Made by a program: the position numbers and the translations under genes | Origin: Bruticola sp004554425 | GTDB lineage: Bacteria; Vulcanimicrobiota; Xenobia; Xenobiales; Xenobiaceae | NCBI GenBank assembly: GCA_958366945.1 | Contig: CATXCY010000003.1 | Location: 1-64,000, forward strand | Direction: 5' to 3' | DNA length: 64,000 nt | Shown: piece after piece, positions 27,555-37,115 of the stretch | Layout of the letters: each line of letters begins with the position of its first letter | Numbering within the stretch: position 1 is the stretch's first letter | The notes under the pieces: model-generated | What the model was told of the DNA's origin: nothing | Database searches by the model: none | Seen by the model: the letters and a program-made list of their open reading frames with translations, nothing else

Positions 27555-30179
27555 GTGACCGTGTTTAATATTGTAAAATTTTCCGATAATACTATCAAAA
27601 ATGGCCACGATTGGCTAAATGTAAAAGCACAAATTGGCAAATGTTTGGATGCTAATCATCTTCCGGTAGTAGTGTTTTCAGCTTTTAAATCTATTATGCC
27701 CATATTGGAAGATCTGATTCGTTTTGCTTCTCAGGGAAACAATTCTTGTGAAACTTTTTCAGCAACGGACTTAAAAACAAGAACTGATAAATTAAAAGAA
27801 CGTTATATGAAGTTAGTTGAACAACTTCTATCGGTAGATAAAATTGAAGCTTGGGACGCCATTTTCCAAGAAATTGATCGACTTTTACTGGGAATTTCTT
27901 TAACTAAGGAAGCTACTCCACGTTTGAAAGCCCGCCTGGTAAACTTAGTTCAAAAGCTGACCTCTAACTTAGGATATGAATATTTAAAACGTCACTTCGC
28001 TGATAAAAAAATTTATTTATTGGAAGCGACTTCGGTTTTACAAACCACACTTGAAACAAATCAGCAACCAGTACAAGAATATTTGGAAGCTTCTTTTAGC
28101 GCTTTAAAAGCCGATCCAAATTTGCAAAGCCAATTATCTGAATATGATATTATTGTGACTCAAGGTGGCATAGCAGCTAATAGCCAAAATGAACCTGTCT
28201 TATTAGGAAGAGATGGCTCAGATCTGAGCGCCGCAGCTTTAGGTTTAAAGTTACAAGCTGAAAAAGTAGATTTTTGGAGTGATTTACCAGGCTTTCATAC
28301 AGCCAATCCCCATTTAATACCTTCAGCCCGTTTATTGCGCCATTTAGATTATGAAGAAGCCCAAGAATTGGCTTCTGCTAGTTTACCTATTGTAAGCCCT
28401 ATAGCGATCTCAATTTTAGCTGAATCACATATTCCTATTTATGTACATTGCTCAGAAAAACCAGAGTTAGAAGGCACTTGCATTAGTGATGATCACTCTG
28501 GCGACAACGTTTGTGTCAAGGCTCTAACAGCTTCAACTGGAATTACCTTGGTTTCGTTAAACAATATAAACATGTGGCAACAAGTTGGTTTCTTGGCTAA
28601 AATATTCAATATTTTTGCCAAGCACAACCTTTCTATAGACTTAGTAGCAACTTCTCAAAGCAACGTTACCGTCTCTTTAGATAACTCAACCGATGAAGCC
28701 ACAGCCCACAAGTTGAAAGAGCTATTGCAAGATCTTAGCTTATATTGTTCTCCCAAGTTAATCGCTCCCTGTGCAGCCTTAAGTTTAGTAGGTCGCAAGA
28801 TGCGCTCCAATTTACATAAACTTGGGCCTACTTTGGAAATATTTGAAGAGGAAAAAGTACATTTGCTAAGCCAAGCGGCCTCTGATCTCAACTTCACCTT
28901 TGTAGTAGATCAAACGCAAGCTGAGCGCCTCTTAAAAACTTTACATGCACAGCTATTTTCAGGCATTCCTGATCCGCAAATTTTCGGAGCTAGCTTTAGA
29001 CAAGAATTTTTAGATCATTCCACCATTCATAAGCAAAGCTCCAATTACAATTCTGTTTGGTGGATACAAGAACGTCAAAAACTGCTCAGTATCGAAAAAA
29101 CACCTGCTTACGTCTATCATAAGCCGACTTTGGTTGCTAATGCACAAACGCTACTTAATTTGAGATCAGTCGATAAAGTATTCTTTGCCATAAAAGCTAA
29201 TAGCAACCGCGAAATACTGAAAATTTTTGCTGAGCAAGGTTTAGGTTTCGAATGTGTCTCCATAGGAGAGCTAGAAAGAGTGCGCAGTCTCTTCTCCAAT
29301 TTGCCTACAGAGCGCTTGCTTTTTACTCCAAATTTTGCTTCTGGTAAAGATTTTTCCGAAGGCTTTAAACTTGGAGCTATGGTTACCCTCGATAATGTTC
29401 AGCCTCTTAAATTGTGGCCGGATATTTTTAAAGGGCGTGAAGTTTTGCTTCGTCTCGATTTGGGACACGGTTCAGGCCACAGCCGTAAGGTACGTACTGC
29501 CGGCAATTTCTCTAAATTTGGCATTCCCTTAACCGAATTAGCTGAAGTCAGCAAACTAACCAAAGAACTCAAAGTAACAGTCATAGGTTTGCATTCCCAT
29601 AGTGGCAGTGGCATAAAAACTCCGGACACTTGGGCTCAAGCCGCTTTGAATTTATCAGAATGCGCTGAGCTTTTCCCCGCAGTAAAATACTTAGATTTGG
29701 GCGGCGGCTTAGGTGTTCCAGAAAGACGTGATTTGGATACTTTAGACTTAAATAGTCTCGATCAGCGTTTACTTTTATTTAAGAATAGTCATCCACAATA
29801 CAAAATAATGATAGAGCCAGGGCGCTTTTTGGTAGCTCAAGCTGGCATTATTTTAACCAAAGTAAGTCAGACTAAGCGTAAAGGAGACAAATTATTTATC
29901 GGTTGTGATGCCGGAATGCAAACTTTAATTCGTCCGGCTCTTTATGGCGCCTATCATGAAATAGTAAACCTTAGCCGTTGGGGCGAATTGAAGAGCGACT
30001 TAGCTGATATTGTCGGCCCAATTTGCGAAACTGGCGATACTTTAGGCAGAGATCGACGCATCGAACATACAAAAAGCGGCGATATGCTTTTGATCGACAC
30101 CGCCGGTGCTTACGGATTTACCATGAGCAGTAATTACAATCTGCGTCCGCAAGCGGAGGAACTTATTGTTTCTGATTAA
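27555..30179 (+). CDS. lysC-lysA: bifunctional aspartate kinase / diaminopimelate decarboxylase
   Basis: Residues 1 to about 430 are aspartokinase: QGGIAANS, LLGRDGSDLSAAALG, FWSDLPGFHTANP, then an ACT region. Residues about 505-874 are diaminopimelate decarboxylase: FFAIKANSN (PLP Lys547), GLHSHSGSGI, DLGGGLGV, EPGRFLVAQAG, CETGDTLG and GAYGFTMSSNYN. The fusion couples the first and last steps of lysine synthesis, as known in some proteobacteria such as Xanthomonas. The kinase's N-terminal KFGGTS motif is altered to KFSDNT (Lys8 kept), so kinase activity is open. The start is GTG with AGGAG 12 bases upstream. It is 33 bases after yvcK. Confidence 0.9.
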   Translation: MTVFNIVKFSDNTIKNGHDWLNVKAQIGKCLDANHLPVVVFSAFKSIMPILEDLIRFASQGNNSCETFSATDLKTRTDKLKERYMKLVEQLLSVDKIEAWDAIFQEIDRLLLGISLTKEATPRLKARLVNLVQKLTSNLGYEYLKRHFADKKIYLLEATSVLQTTLETNQQPVQEYLEASFSALKADPNLQSQLSEYDIIVTQGGIAANSQNEPVLLGRDGSDLSAAALGLKLQAEKVDFWSDLPGFHTANPHLIPSARLLRHLDYEEAQELASASLPIVSPIAISILAESHIPIYVHCSEKPELEGTCISDDHSGDNVCVKALTASTGITLVSLNNINMWQQVGFLAKIFNIFAKHNLSIDLVATSQSNVTVSLDNSTDEATAHKLKELLQDLSLYCSPKLIAPCAALSLVGRKMRSNLHKLGPTLEIFEEEKVHLLSQAASDLNFTFVVDQTQAERLLKTLHAQLFSGIPDPQIFGASFRQEFLDHSTIHKQSSNYNSVWWIQERQKLLSIEKTPAYVYHKPTLVANAQTLLNLRSVDKVFFAIKANSNREILKIFAEQGLGFECVSIGELERVRSLFSNLPTERLLFTPNFASGKDFSEGFKLGAMVTLDNVQPLKLWPDIFKGREVLLRLDLGHGSGHSRKVRTAGNFSKFGIPLTELAEVSKLTKELKVTVIGLHSHSGSGIKTPDTWAQAALNLSECAELFPAVKYLDLGGGLGVPERRDLDTLDLNSLDQRLLLFKNSHPQYKIMIEPGRFLVAQAGIILTKVSQTKRKGDKLFIGCDAGMQTLIRPALYGAYHEIVNLSRWGELKSDLADIVGPICETGDTLGRDRRIEHTKSGDMLLIDTAGAYGFTMSSNYNLRPQAEELIVSD

Positions 30180-30291
30180 ATTATTTCTTCGTATATGCTA
30201 AAAAACTATTTTAGTGCACTGCTAATAGGAATTAAAAGGCATATAGAGAACAAGCCTAGACTACACAGCGCTTAGAGGTGTTTTTTTCATA

Positions 30292-31758
30292 ATGATTAAC
30301 AATATCGATCTTACCGTTCATCCCGAGGCTTTGAAACACACTATTGCCAGAGCTCGTGAGAAACAGATTCGCATCCCTACTTTTAAGCAGATGCGCAATC
30401 CCAAACTCATCCCCGCTGGCATCGTCAAAGCTTTAGAGAACGTCGGCCTTTGGGATGTCAATCCCCTCAACCTTTTCCGTATTAACTGGCACAACCAGCC
30501 CGTCGAAAAAGGCGGCGGTTTCGGCAACGTCAACTATATTGAAATGCCCGAAGCCATCACTGGCGTACCTTGCAAAATCATCGGTCTCTGCGGTAAATGG
30601 TTCCCTACCGGCGCTCATAAAGTGGGTGCTGCTTTCGGATGCTTAGCTCCCCGTCTGGTAACCGGTCAGTTCGATCCTACTTGCCAAAAGGCTGTTTGGC
30701 CTTCTACCGGCAACTATTGCCGCGGCGGCGCTTATGACTCCGCCCTCTTAGGCTGCCAGTCTATTGCTATTCTTCCTCAGGGAATGAGCAAAGAGCGTTT
30801 TGATTGGCTCAAAACCGTAGCCGGTGAGATTATCGCTACCCCCGGTTGCGAAAGCAATGTAAAAGAAATCTTCGATAAGTGCTGGGAACTCCGTAACTCC
30901 GGCGAAAACCTGGTAATTTTCAACCAGTTCGAAGAGTTCGGCAACTACTTATGGCACTATCACGTAACTGGTCCGGCCATGGAAGAAGCCGTTAAGTTGG
31001 CCGGTGGCCGTTATCGTGGTATGGTTTCCGCTACTGGTTCTGCCGGAACTATCGCCGCTGGTGACTACATGAAAGATCTCCATCCCGATTCCAAGATCGC
31101 CGCTTCTGAAGCTATGCAGTGCCCCACCTTGCTCATGAACGGCTTTGGTGACCACCGCATCGAAGGTATCGGCGACAAGCACGTGCCGTGGGTACACAAC
31201 GTAAAGAATACTGACATGGTCGTAGCTATCGACGACGAAGCTCCTTGCACACTCTTACGCTTGCTCAACGAGCCTAACGGTATTGAATATCTCAGATCCT
31301 TAGGTGTAAGCGAAGAATTGCTCAGCAAGCTCAGCTGGTTGGGTATTAGCTCTATTTCTAACTTGCTCTCCGCTATCAAGATGGCCAAGTACTATGAGTT
31401 CGGTCCCAACGATGTTATCGTCACCATGTTCACCGACTCTGCCGTTATGTACCAGAGCCGTTTACAAGAGATGACCGAAGCTCGCGGTGCTTTCAGCCCC
31501 GTCGACGCTGCTGTCGCTTATGCTCGCTACCTGGAAGGCTGCGACACTGACTACATGGCTGAGCTCACCTATCGCGATCGCAAACGCGTTCACAACCTCA
31601 AATACTACACTTGGGTTGAGCAACAGGGCAAGACCTACAAAGAGATCCAGGATCAGTGGTACAACGAGGAATACTGGACTTCCTTACACCAGAGCCTCGA
31701 CCCCTTGGACAAGCTCATCGACGAGTTCAATGATGCTGTCGGCTTAGAAAAGCTGTAA
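30292..31758 (+). CDS. fold-type-II PLP-dependent enzyme, cysteine synthase-like family
   Basis: The 488-residue protein has the PLP Lys110 in PTGAHKVGAAFG, the substrate loop PSTGNYCRGG (137-146) and the phosphate-binding SATGSAGTIAAGDYM. These place it in the tryptophan synthase beta/cysteine synthase superfamily, in a longer branch of unknown reaction found in anaerobes; I recall no assigned function. It is too long and too divergent at the active-site loop for CysK. Codon use is strongly biased to AAC, AAG, CTC, ATC and GCC, unlike neighbours, which suggests high expression. It stands alone, with a 112-base leader and two terminators after it. Confidence 0.8.
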   Translation: MINNIDLTVHPEALKHTIARAREKQIRIPTFKQMRNPKLIPAGIVKALENVGLWDVNPLNLFRINWHNQPVEKGGGFGNVNYIEMPEAITGVPCKIIGLCGKWFPTGAHKVGAAFGCLAPRLVTGQFDPTCQKAVWPSTGNYCRGGAYDSALLGCQSIAILPQGMSKERFDWLKTVAGEIIATPGCESNVKEIFDKCWELRNSGENLVIFNQFEEFGNYLWHYHVTGPAMEEAVKLAGGRYRGMVSATGSAGTIAAGDYMKDLHPDSKIAASEAMQCPTLLMNGFGDHRIEGIGDKHVPWVHNVKNTDMVVAIDDEAPCTLLRLLNEPNGIEYLRSLGVSEELLSKLSWLGISSISNLLSAIKMAKYYEFGPNDVIVTMFTDSAVMYQSRLQEMTEARGAFSPVDAAVAYARYLEGCDTDYMAELTYRDRKRVHNLKYYTWVEQQGKTYKEIQDQWYNEEYWTSLHQSLDPLDKLIDEFNDAVGLEKL

Positions 31759-31772
31759 GTTTAGTGTTATAA

Positions 31773-31810
31773 AAAGTTCTTGCTCTCCTTATAAGAGTAA
31801 GAACTTTTGA
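31773..31810. terminator. terminator after the PLP enzyme gene
   Basis: AAAAGTTCTTGCTCT / AGAGTAAGAACTTTT hairpin, A- and T-flanked; usable on both strands. Confidence 0.8.
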
Positions 31811-31824
31811 AAAGTAGTTTTTGC

Positions 31825-31881
31825 TTCATATAAAATAAATGCCGACAACCTTTCGGTTGTCGGCATTTATTTTATATGAAA
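31825..31881. terminator. very long perfect hairpin terminator
   Basis: About 26 bp pair perfectly around a TTTC loop at 31851-31854. The GC core is GCCGACAACC / GGTTGTCGGC, with AT-rich outer arms and a T run on the plus side. It serves the PLP enzyme gene or the convergent MATE gene. Confidence 0.85.
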
Positions 31882-31914
31882 GTTTTTTTATCAACGAATA
31901 TAAAAAAAAGTTTA

Positions 31915-33330
31915 TCAAACTGACAAAACCGTCTGGCCTTGTGCCTTTGCCAATTTCTCTTTAAGTTCTTTAGAGAGCCACCAACCGGCACAGAACATGG
32001 CAAAAACAATACTACCACGCAAAATAGTCAGTAAACTTAAAGACCACCAAATGGAGCTTATACCATAGCCAAAAGTAAATACCATGGTATAGCAAGCTGG
32101 TATGCGCAATAAGGAGCAAGGAATACTTACACACATAGGAGGCAAAGTTCTTCTTCCGCCAGCAAAGACACCCTCAGCAATACCACAGATACCAGCAAAA
32201 GGTTGAGACCAAGCGATAATTTGTAAATAGCCTGCGGCGGTGGCAATAACACTTTTGTCATTGCTAAATAAAGAAGCACACAATTCTGGAAGTGTTAAAA
32301 ATAGTATACATACAGTAACACTCACGCATAAAGCCCAGCCCATAGCCACCCAGGCGATTTTTTTAGCTCTAGCCACTTGCCCTGCGCCCAGATTTTGGCC
32401 GATCATAGTAATACAGGCCAGAGAAATACCAGAGCGAATCGTATAATTGAGGCTTTCCATTCTATGACCAATTCCCAAAGCAGCCATAGCTTCTGGCCCA
32501 AAATTGCTAATAACTGGCGCTATTGACATATAAACAATGCTAAAAACAATGGAAGCTAAAGATAAAGGCAAACCTACAGCAATAACTCTACCTAAATACT
32601 TCCAATTGATATTCTTCGGCTTAGTTTTGGGCAACATAAACAAATAGCCAGGTCTGGTAATTTTTAAAATCAGCAATACACAAACCAAACAAAATGAAAT
32701 ATTTGAAGCTATAGCCGCACCCAAAGCTCCAAGTTTTGGCAAGCTGACTAAACCGAAAATAAATAGCGGATCTAGGATAAAATTGAGTACAAAACCTATG
32801 GAATAAATTTTAAGAGGAGTTTTCGTATCTCCATAAGCACGCATAATTGCCGAAATACATTCATTGATGCATACCGACGGTGCAAAAACAGCCAACATCC
32901 CTAAATAAGAGTAGCCGATATCTATAACAGCAGCCACATCTTCTTTATTGCCGACCATCCAACCGAGAATATCACGCCCCCAGAAATACAAAATTATAAA
33001 CTCTACAAATCCGGTAAAAATTGCCGCCATTAAACTCAGTTGTACACCTTCAAGCGCTTCTTGAGCCGCTTCCGGACGTTTAGTTGCTTCCCCAAGTTTA
33101 TTAGCAATTAAGGAATTTGTACCAGTAGTAACTACTCCAGACAGAGCAAACATTATCCAAATAGCAAAACTGGACATATTTACAGAAGCTAAAGCCAATA
33201 CTCCACTATGTCCAACCCAAATAGCGTCAACAAGACTAAACAGAGTAGAAAGAAACATCGATCCCAAAATGGGAATAGTTAATTTTATAAGAACTTTACT
33301 TACTGGACCGTGTATTAAATCATTTTGCAT
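31915..33330 (-). CDS. MATE family efflux transporter (second of tandem pair)
   Basis: 471 residues with about twelve hydrophobic segments. The MATE pattern is visible: PILGSMFLSTLFSLVDAIWVGH, MFALSGVVTTGTNSLIANKLG, INECISAIMRAYGDTKTPLKIY and the second repeat with GLPLSLASIVFSIVY, ALGIGHRMESLNY, MIGQNLGAGQVARAK. It would export a drug or metabolite against Na+ or H+; the substrate is unknown. It is 40 bases after a close paralogue, so it arose by tandem duplication. Confidence 0.88.
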   Translation of the reverse strand: MQNDLIHGPVSKVLIKLTIPILGSMFLSTLFSLVDAIWVGHSGVLALASVNMSSFAIWIMFALSGVVTTGTNSLIANKLGEATKRPEAAQEALEGVQLSLMAAIFTGFVEFIILYFWGRDILGWMVGNKEDVAAVIDIGYSYLGMLAVFAPSVCINECISAIMRAYGDTKTPLKIYSIGFVLNFILDPLFIFGLVSLPKLGALGAAIASNISFCLVCVLLILKITRPGYLFMLPKTKPKNINWKYLGRVIAVGLPLSLASIVFSIVYMSIAPVISNFGPEAMAALGIGHRMESLNYTIRSGISLACITMIGQNLGAGQVARAKKIAWVAMGWALCVSVTVCILFLTLPELCASLFSNDKSVIATAAGYLQIIAWSQPFAGICGIAEGVFAGGRRTLPPMCVSIPCSLLRIPACYTMVFTFGYGISSIWWSLSLLTILRGSIVFAMFCAGWWLSKELKEKLAKAQGQTVLSV

Positions 33331-33370
33331 ATAAAAAAACCTTTTGCTTTACATATAAAACATAAAAAAG

Positions 33371-34777
33371 TTAGGCTGCATTCTCCTCCATTTGGTTCAA
33401 CGGCTTATGCCACCAGCCCATAAAGAACATAGCAAAATTAATGAGTCCGCCAACTAAAGTAGTGACTGTAAAAGTGAGCCAAATAGAACTTAAGCCTAAA
33501 TTTAAGTGGGATACTGCCCAAAGGCACAACGGCCAACGTAAGGCAAAACAAATAACATTCACCAATGTAGGAGGTAAAGTTCGACTACCTCCAGCAAAAA
33601 TGCCATCTAAAATAGTACCTGCTCCGTAGAAAAATTCGGAGAAAGCGATAATTTTGAAATATTTTATAGCATTAGCTTGAACTTCAGGATCAGAAGTAAA
33701 AAACGAAGCATAGACGTCGGGAATCAGCCAGAAGCTGGCTACAAAAAATATATTAATGTAGAAGCACCAACTTAGAGCCTTTACGGCTGTAGCTTTAGCT
33801 CTGGCAAAGCAGCCAGCCCCTAAGTTATGAGCAATCATAGTAATACAAGCCATAGATAAGCCGGAGCATAATGTATAGTTGATACTTTCTATACGGTGAC
33901 CGATACCTAAAGCAGCAATAGCACTAGGGCCGAAACTATTGATGATGGGAGAAATAGCCATATAAATCAAGCTAAAGACAATTGAGGCAAAAGAAAGAGG
34001 CAAACCTACAGCAAAAATTTTACCTGCATAGTGCCAGTTCCAGTTAGGTCTCGTTTTGGGCAAAACAAATACGCTTGGCCCTTTAACGAATTTATATAAA
34101 AAAGTGATAAAGACAATAGAACAGGAAATATTATAAGCTACCGCTACACCAAAAGCATCTAAGCCGGGGACAAAATTGCCAAAGCCAACAATAAAAAGTG
34201 GGTCAAGCACAAAATTGATAATATATCCCATAGAGATAATAAAAGACGGCGTTTTAGTATCTCCATAAGCCCGCATAATCGAAGCGAAAACTTGATTTAA
34301 ACATACTATAGGAGCAAAGAGAGCCAAAAACTTTAAGTAAGGAACTGCAGTTTGCAAAACTGCGGTAAAATTTTCTTGATCTCCAGCCATCATTTTTAAG
34401 ATGATTTGTCCGCCCAATAAAAGGGCTGCCATTTCCGCTAACCCCATTACCGCAGCTAAGAATAAGCTTATTTGTGCAATATCAGCAGCTTCTCGGCGAC
34501 ATTTTTCGTCTTTATTGGCTTCGCCAAGTTTATAAGAAATTAATGAGTTGGCACCAGTAGTAACTATGCCAGCTACAGAAAACATGGTCCAGATTAGAAA
34601 ACTGACCAAGTTGACAGCAGCCAAAGCAGTTACGCCACTTTGACCTACCCAGGCAGCATCGGCTACATAAAATATCGTCTCCCAGAACATAGCTCCTAAA
34701 ATAGGTAGAACCAGTTGAAAAAGAGTCGAACCTATGCTGCCTTCTCTTAGCATTTGTTCTCGCGCAGTTTGTTCCAT
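33371..34777 (-). CDS. MATE family efflux transporter (first of tandem pair)
   Basis: The 468-residue paralogue of the next gene has the same order of motifs: PILGAMFWETIFYVADAAWVGQ, SVAGIVTTGANSLISYKLGE, LNQVFASIMRAYGDTKTPSFI, VGLPLSFASIVFSLIY, ALGIGHRIESINY and MIAHNLGAGCFARAK. About twelve membrane segments. The two copies are clearly related but diverged along their length, so the duplication is not recent. No regulator gene is adjacent. Substrate not predictable. Confidence 0.88.
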   Translation of the reverse strand: MEQTAREQMLREGSIGSTLFQLVLPILGAMFWETIFYVADAAWVGQSGVTALAAVNLVSFLIWTMFSVAGIVTTGANSLISYKLGEANKDEKCRREAADIAQISLFLAAVMGLAEMAALLLGGQIILKMMAGDQENFTAVLQTAVPYLKFLALFAPIVCLNQVFASIMRAYGDTKTPSFIISMGYIINFVLDPLFIVGFGNFVPGLDAFGVAVAYNISCSIVFITFLYKFVKGPSVFVLPKTRPNWNWHYAGKIFAVGLPLSFASIVFSLIYMAISPIINSFGPSAIAALGIGHRIESINYTLCSGLSMACITMIAHNLGAGCFARAKATAVKALSWCFYINIFFVASFWLIPDVYASFFTSDPEVQANAIKYFKIIAFSEFFYGAGTILDGIFAGGSRTLPPTLVNVICFALRWPLCLWAVSHLNLGLSSIWLTFTVTTLVGGLINFAMFFMGWWHKPLNQMEENAA

Positions 34778-35026
34778 TTAGCATTATCCAGCGTAAAATA
34801 ATCACCTTAAAAGCAATGCTCAAAAAAAGCTTTTTTCTCTTGCAAGCCACACTTTAAGCGAGACGCCTCTTTAAACTTGCAATTATAAATTCCTGTTTGC
34901 ACTTTTTTGTTATAAAAAACGCATCTTAATTTCTAGGGGAAAAGTTGCTCAATTTCGAAGTATATGCAAAGATGCTGAATATTAAGCCTAAAGTAATACC
35001 TTTAATTTACTTTTGCATATGTAGTC

Positions 35027-35953
35027 ATGTCATTATCAACTGAAGAAAAATTTTACGTCATACTTAATCCTTCTGCAGGTGCAGGACGAGGTTTACGCAA
35101 TTTACAAGCTATCGATGATTTTGCCCAAAAACACAACGGTTCAGTTTTAATCAGTCACTATCCTGGCCACGCTACTAAATTGGCTAAATCGATAGCTACC
35201 AAAGGTAGGCTTGTCTTTGCTGCCGGCGGAGATGACACTATCCGAGAAGTATTGCAAGGCACTTATACTAGCAAATGTATTATAGGCATAATTCCTTTGG
35301 GGACTTTTAACAATCTAGCTACCAGCCTATATTTGCCTCCTCATCCTCTGGAGTGTCTAAAATTATCACTTGAAGGCGTTAATTGCTTAGTTGACGTTGG
35401 TAAAATAGAAAAAGGCAAATTATTTACTGAAAGTATAGGTATAGGCTTGGATTCATATGCTTGGTCTAAAGCACCTTTACAAGAGCCCAAAGGTTTTCGG
35501 CGTTGGCTCAGCGGTATAAAGGTTGGAATTAGCTCACTTTTAGATTTTACGCCCCAAAATTACCAGCTGGAAATGGACGGACACCTCTTGAAAATACATG
35601 ATGTTATGCAAATAACCGTAGCGAACTCGCGCTGTTACTGTTCAGGCATTCAAATAGCACCTAATGCCAAAATGAATGATGGCTTACTCGATATATGTAT
35701 TATTTCTCGCATGAGCAAGTTAAAATTTTTAGCAATGGCGCCTATTTTTTATTTTGGCAAACATATCAATAGTTCAACAAGTGTTAACTACATTCAAGCA
35801 CATAAAATAAGCATCAGCGGCCCTTCTTCAGTACCTATTCGTGTAGATGGTATGCTAACTTCTCAAACTCTGCCTATAAAAGCTGCAGCTATCAGCAACA
35901 GCTTAACTATACGTATTCCTAGTGCTTGCAGACATACGGCCAGCTTACAATAA
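35027..35953 (+). CDS. diacylglycerol kinase catalytic-domain protein (YegS/DgkB-like)
   Basis: Lipid kinase family member of 308 residues. It has FYVILNPSAGAGRGLRN at the start, the nucleotide-binding GGDDTIREV at residues 67-75, IIPLGTFNNLA, and the C-terminal APNAKMNDGLLDI and IRVDGM. The family's usual GGDGT is GGDDT here (Asp70 instead of Gly), which may affect ATP binding. PLGTFNNLA is a known subfamily form. The lipid substrate cannot be told. The gene is divergent from the MATE pair and followed by a strong terminator. Confidence 0.82.
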   Translation: MSLSTEEKFYVILNPSAGAGRGLRNLQAIDDFAQKHNGSVLISHYPGHATKLAKSIATKGRLVFAAGGDDTIREVLQGTYTSKCIIGIIPLGTFNNLATSLYLPPHPLECLKLSLEGVNCLVDVGKIEKGKLFTESIGIGLDSYAWSKAPLQEPKGFRRWLSGIKVGISSLLDFTPQNYQLEMDGHLLKIHDVMQITVANSRCYCSGIQIAPNAKMNDGLLDICIISRMSKLKFLAMAPIFYFGKHINSSTSVNYIQAHKISISGPSSVPIRVDGMLTSQTLPIKAAAISNSLTIRIPSACRHTASLQ

Positions 35954-35998
35954 GAGCATTTTTACAGCCAATCTTTGGGTTGTAAAAATGCTCTTATT
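35951..35998. terminator. bidirectional terminator
   Basis: AAGAGCATTTTTACA / TGTAAAAATGCTCTT inverted repeat directly after the lipid-kinase-like gene; the convergent NlpC/P60 gene ends 60 bases further. Confidence 0.8.
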
Positions 35999-36059
35999 CC
36001 ATTAGTTCAATTAAGCCTAACACCTAATATATTGTAGTTACAAAATATGCAAAAAACAA

Positions 36060-37001
36060 CTAAAGCACCCGCTTTGCTCCTAAATAGCGTGCTTTAAAGT
36101 AGCTCTCTTCCAGACTACTCACTCTAACAAAACCGGAAGAAGAAGCATGGATAAATTCGCCATTGCCTAAATAGATGCCCACATGAGAAGCTCCAGGAGC
36201 GTAAGTTTCAAAAAAGACCATATCACCCGGGGCCTCACTGCCAAAAGACACAGCTTTACCTTCATTGAACTGCACGTCTGCGGTACGAGGTAAGTTTATG
36301 CCTACTTGTCCATACACATATTGAACATAACCGGAACAATCAAAGCCAGAAGGCGTAGTTCCGCCCCAAACATAAGGCACCCCCATATAGCTTCTAGCCT
36401 TATTTAAGAGACTGTTTACTCTAGAAGAAGGGCCAGCGCCAGCAGCAATTTCCTCTTCATCTTCCTCAACTGGAGGAACGTAATTAGGAATTTTAACTAC
36501 CTTGCCATCAGAGCCAATAGCGATACTATAACTAGGAGCTGGATTAGAAGCACGGCGATAGGAACGACGTTTTTTCTTTTTGGCTTTTTTGGCAATCTGG
36601 TTAGTTTGTTGGCTTACAGAAGTGCTAACAGCTACCAAGTCGGCAGACTCACCACCGACTTTAACTACTTCTGGAGAGGGAGCACTCTGAGCGATTGCAG
36701 TTTCAACTTTAGTCGGAAGAGGTTTAGCTTCCGGATCTATAGGAATTAGCAAGATAGCTCCAGTTTGCAATCCTTTTTGATCTACAATCGTATTAGCATT
36801 GACACGCAAAACTTCTTTAGGATCGACGCTGTAACGCGAAGCAATTGAATAAATTGTGTCACCACTAACGACTTCATAATATTTATAAACTATGTGCGCT
36901 TGCACAGAAGAAGCAGCCAGCCCCACAGTTAAGCTACAAGCTGCCGCCACAGCCAAAGCCCTGCGGCTCGCTTTCTTAAATAATGAATATAATTTTTCCA
37001 T
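36060..37001 (-). CDS. LysM - NlpC/P60 peptidoglycan endopeptidase
   Basis: Signal peptide (residues 1-35, cleavage after VQA). Then a LysM domain (YYEVVSGDTIYSIASRYSVD, about 40-85), a linker with a Lys/Arg-rich patch (KKAKKKKRRSYRR) and an acidic patch, and a C-terminal NlpC/P60 domain (about 195-313). The catalytic Cys is in GFDCSGYVQYVYG, the His in SHVGIYLGNGEF and the polar third residue near FIHAS. It cleaves peptide stems in the cell wall, from the periplasm. At 313 residues it is typical for a single-LysM enzyme. Confidence 0.92.
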   Translation of the reverse strand: MEKLYSLFKKASRRALAVAAACSLTVGLAASSVQAHIVYKYYEVVSGDTIYSIASRYSVDPKEVLRVNANTIVDQKGLQTGAILLIPIDPEAKPLPTKVETAIAQSAPSPEVVKVGGESADLVAVSTSVSQQTNQIAKKAKKKKRRSYRRASNPAPSYSIAIGSDGKVVKIPNYVPPVEEDEEEIAAGAGPSSRVNSLLNKARSYMGVPYVWGGTTPSGFDCSGYVQYVYGQVGINLPRTADVQFNEGKAVSFGSEAPGDMVFFETYAPGASHVGIYLGNGEFIHASSSGFVRVSSLEESYFKARYLGAKRVL

Positions 37002-37036
37002 TATTTTACTTCTGTCCCCACAGAAAAAATAAGCAA

Positions 37037-37091
37037 GACCGAAGCAAAAATAGCTACTTTCAAGCAGTCTACTAAAAAGCTTCGGTCTCTA
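37037..37091 (-). terminator. terminator after nfnB
   Basis: AGACCGAAGC / GCTTCGGTCT arms are separated by about 35 bases and followed on the minus strand by a T-rich tract. The large loop makes this less sure. Confidence 0.5.
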
Positions 37092-37115
37092 ATAGTACAA
37101 TTGCTACAAGGGCAA

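Noticed and set aside
31915..34777. MATE pair as part of a mobile resistance cassette
   Set aside because: No transposase, integrase or flanking repeats; the copies are diverged as in an old duplication.
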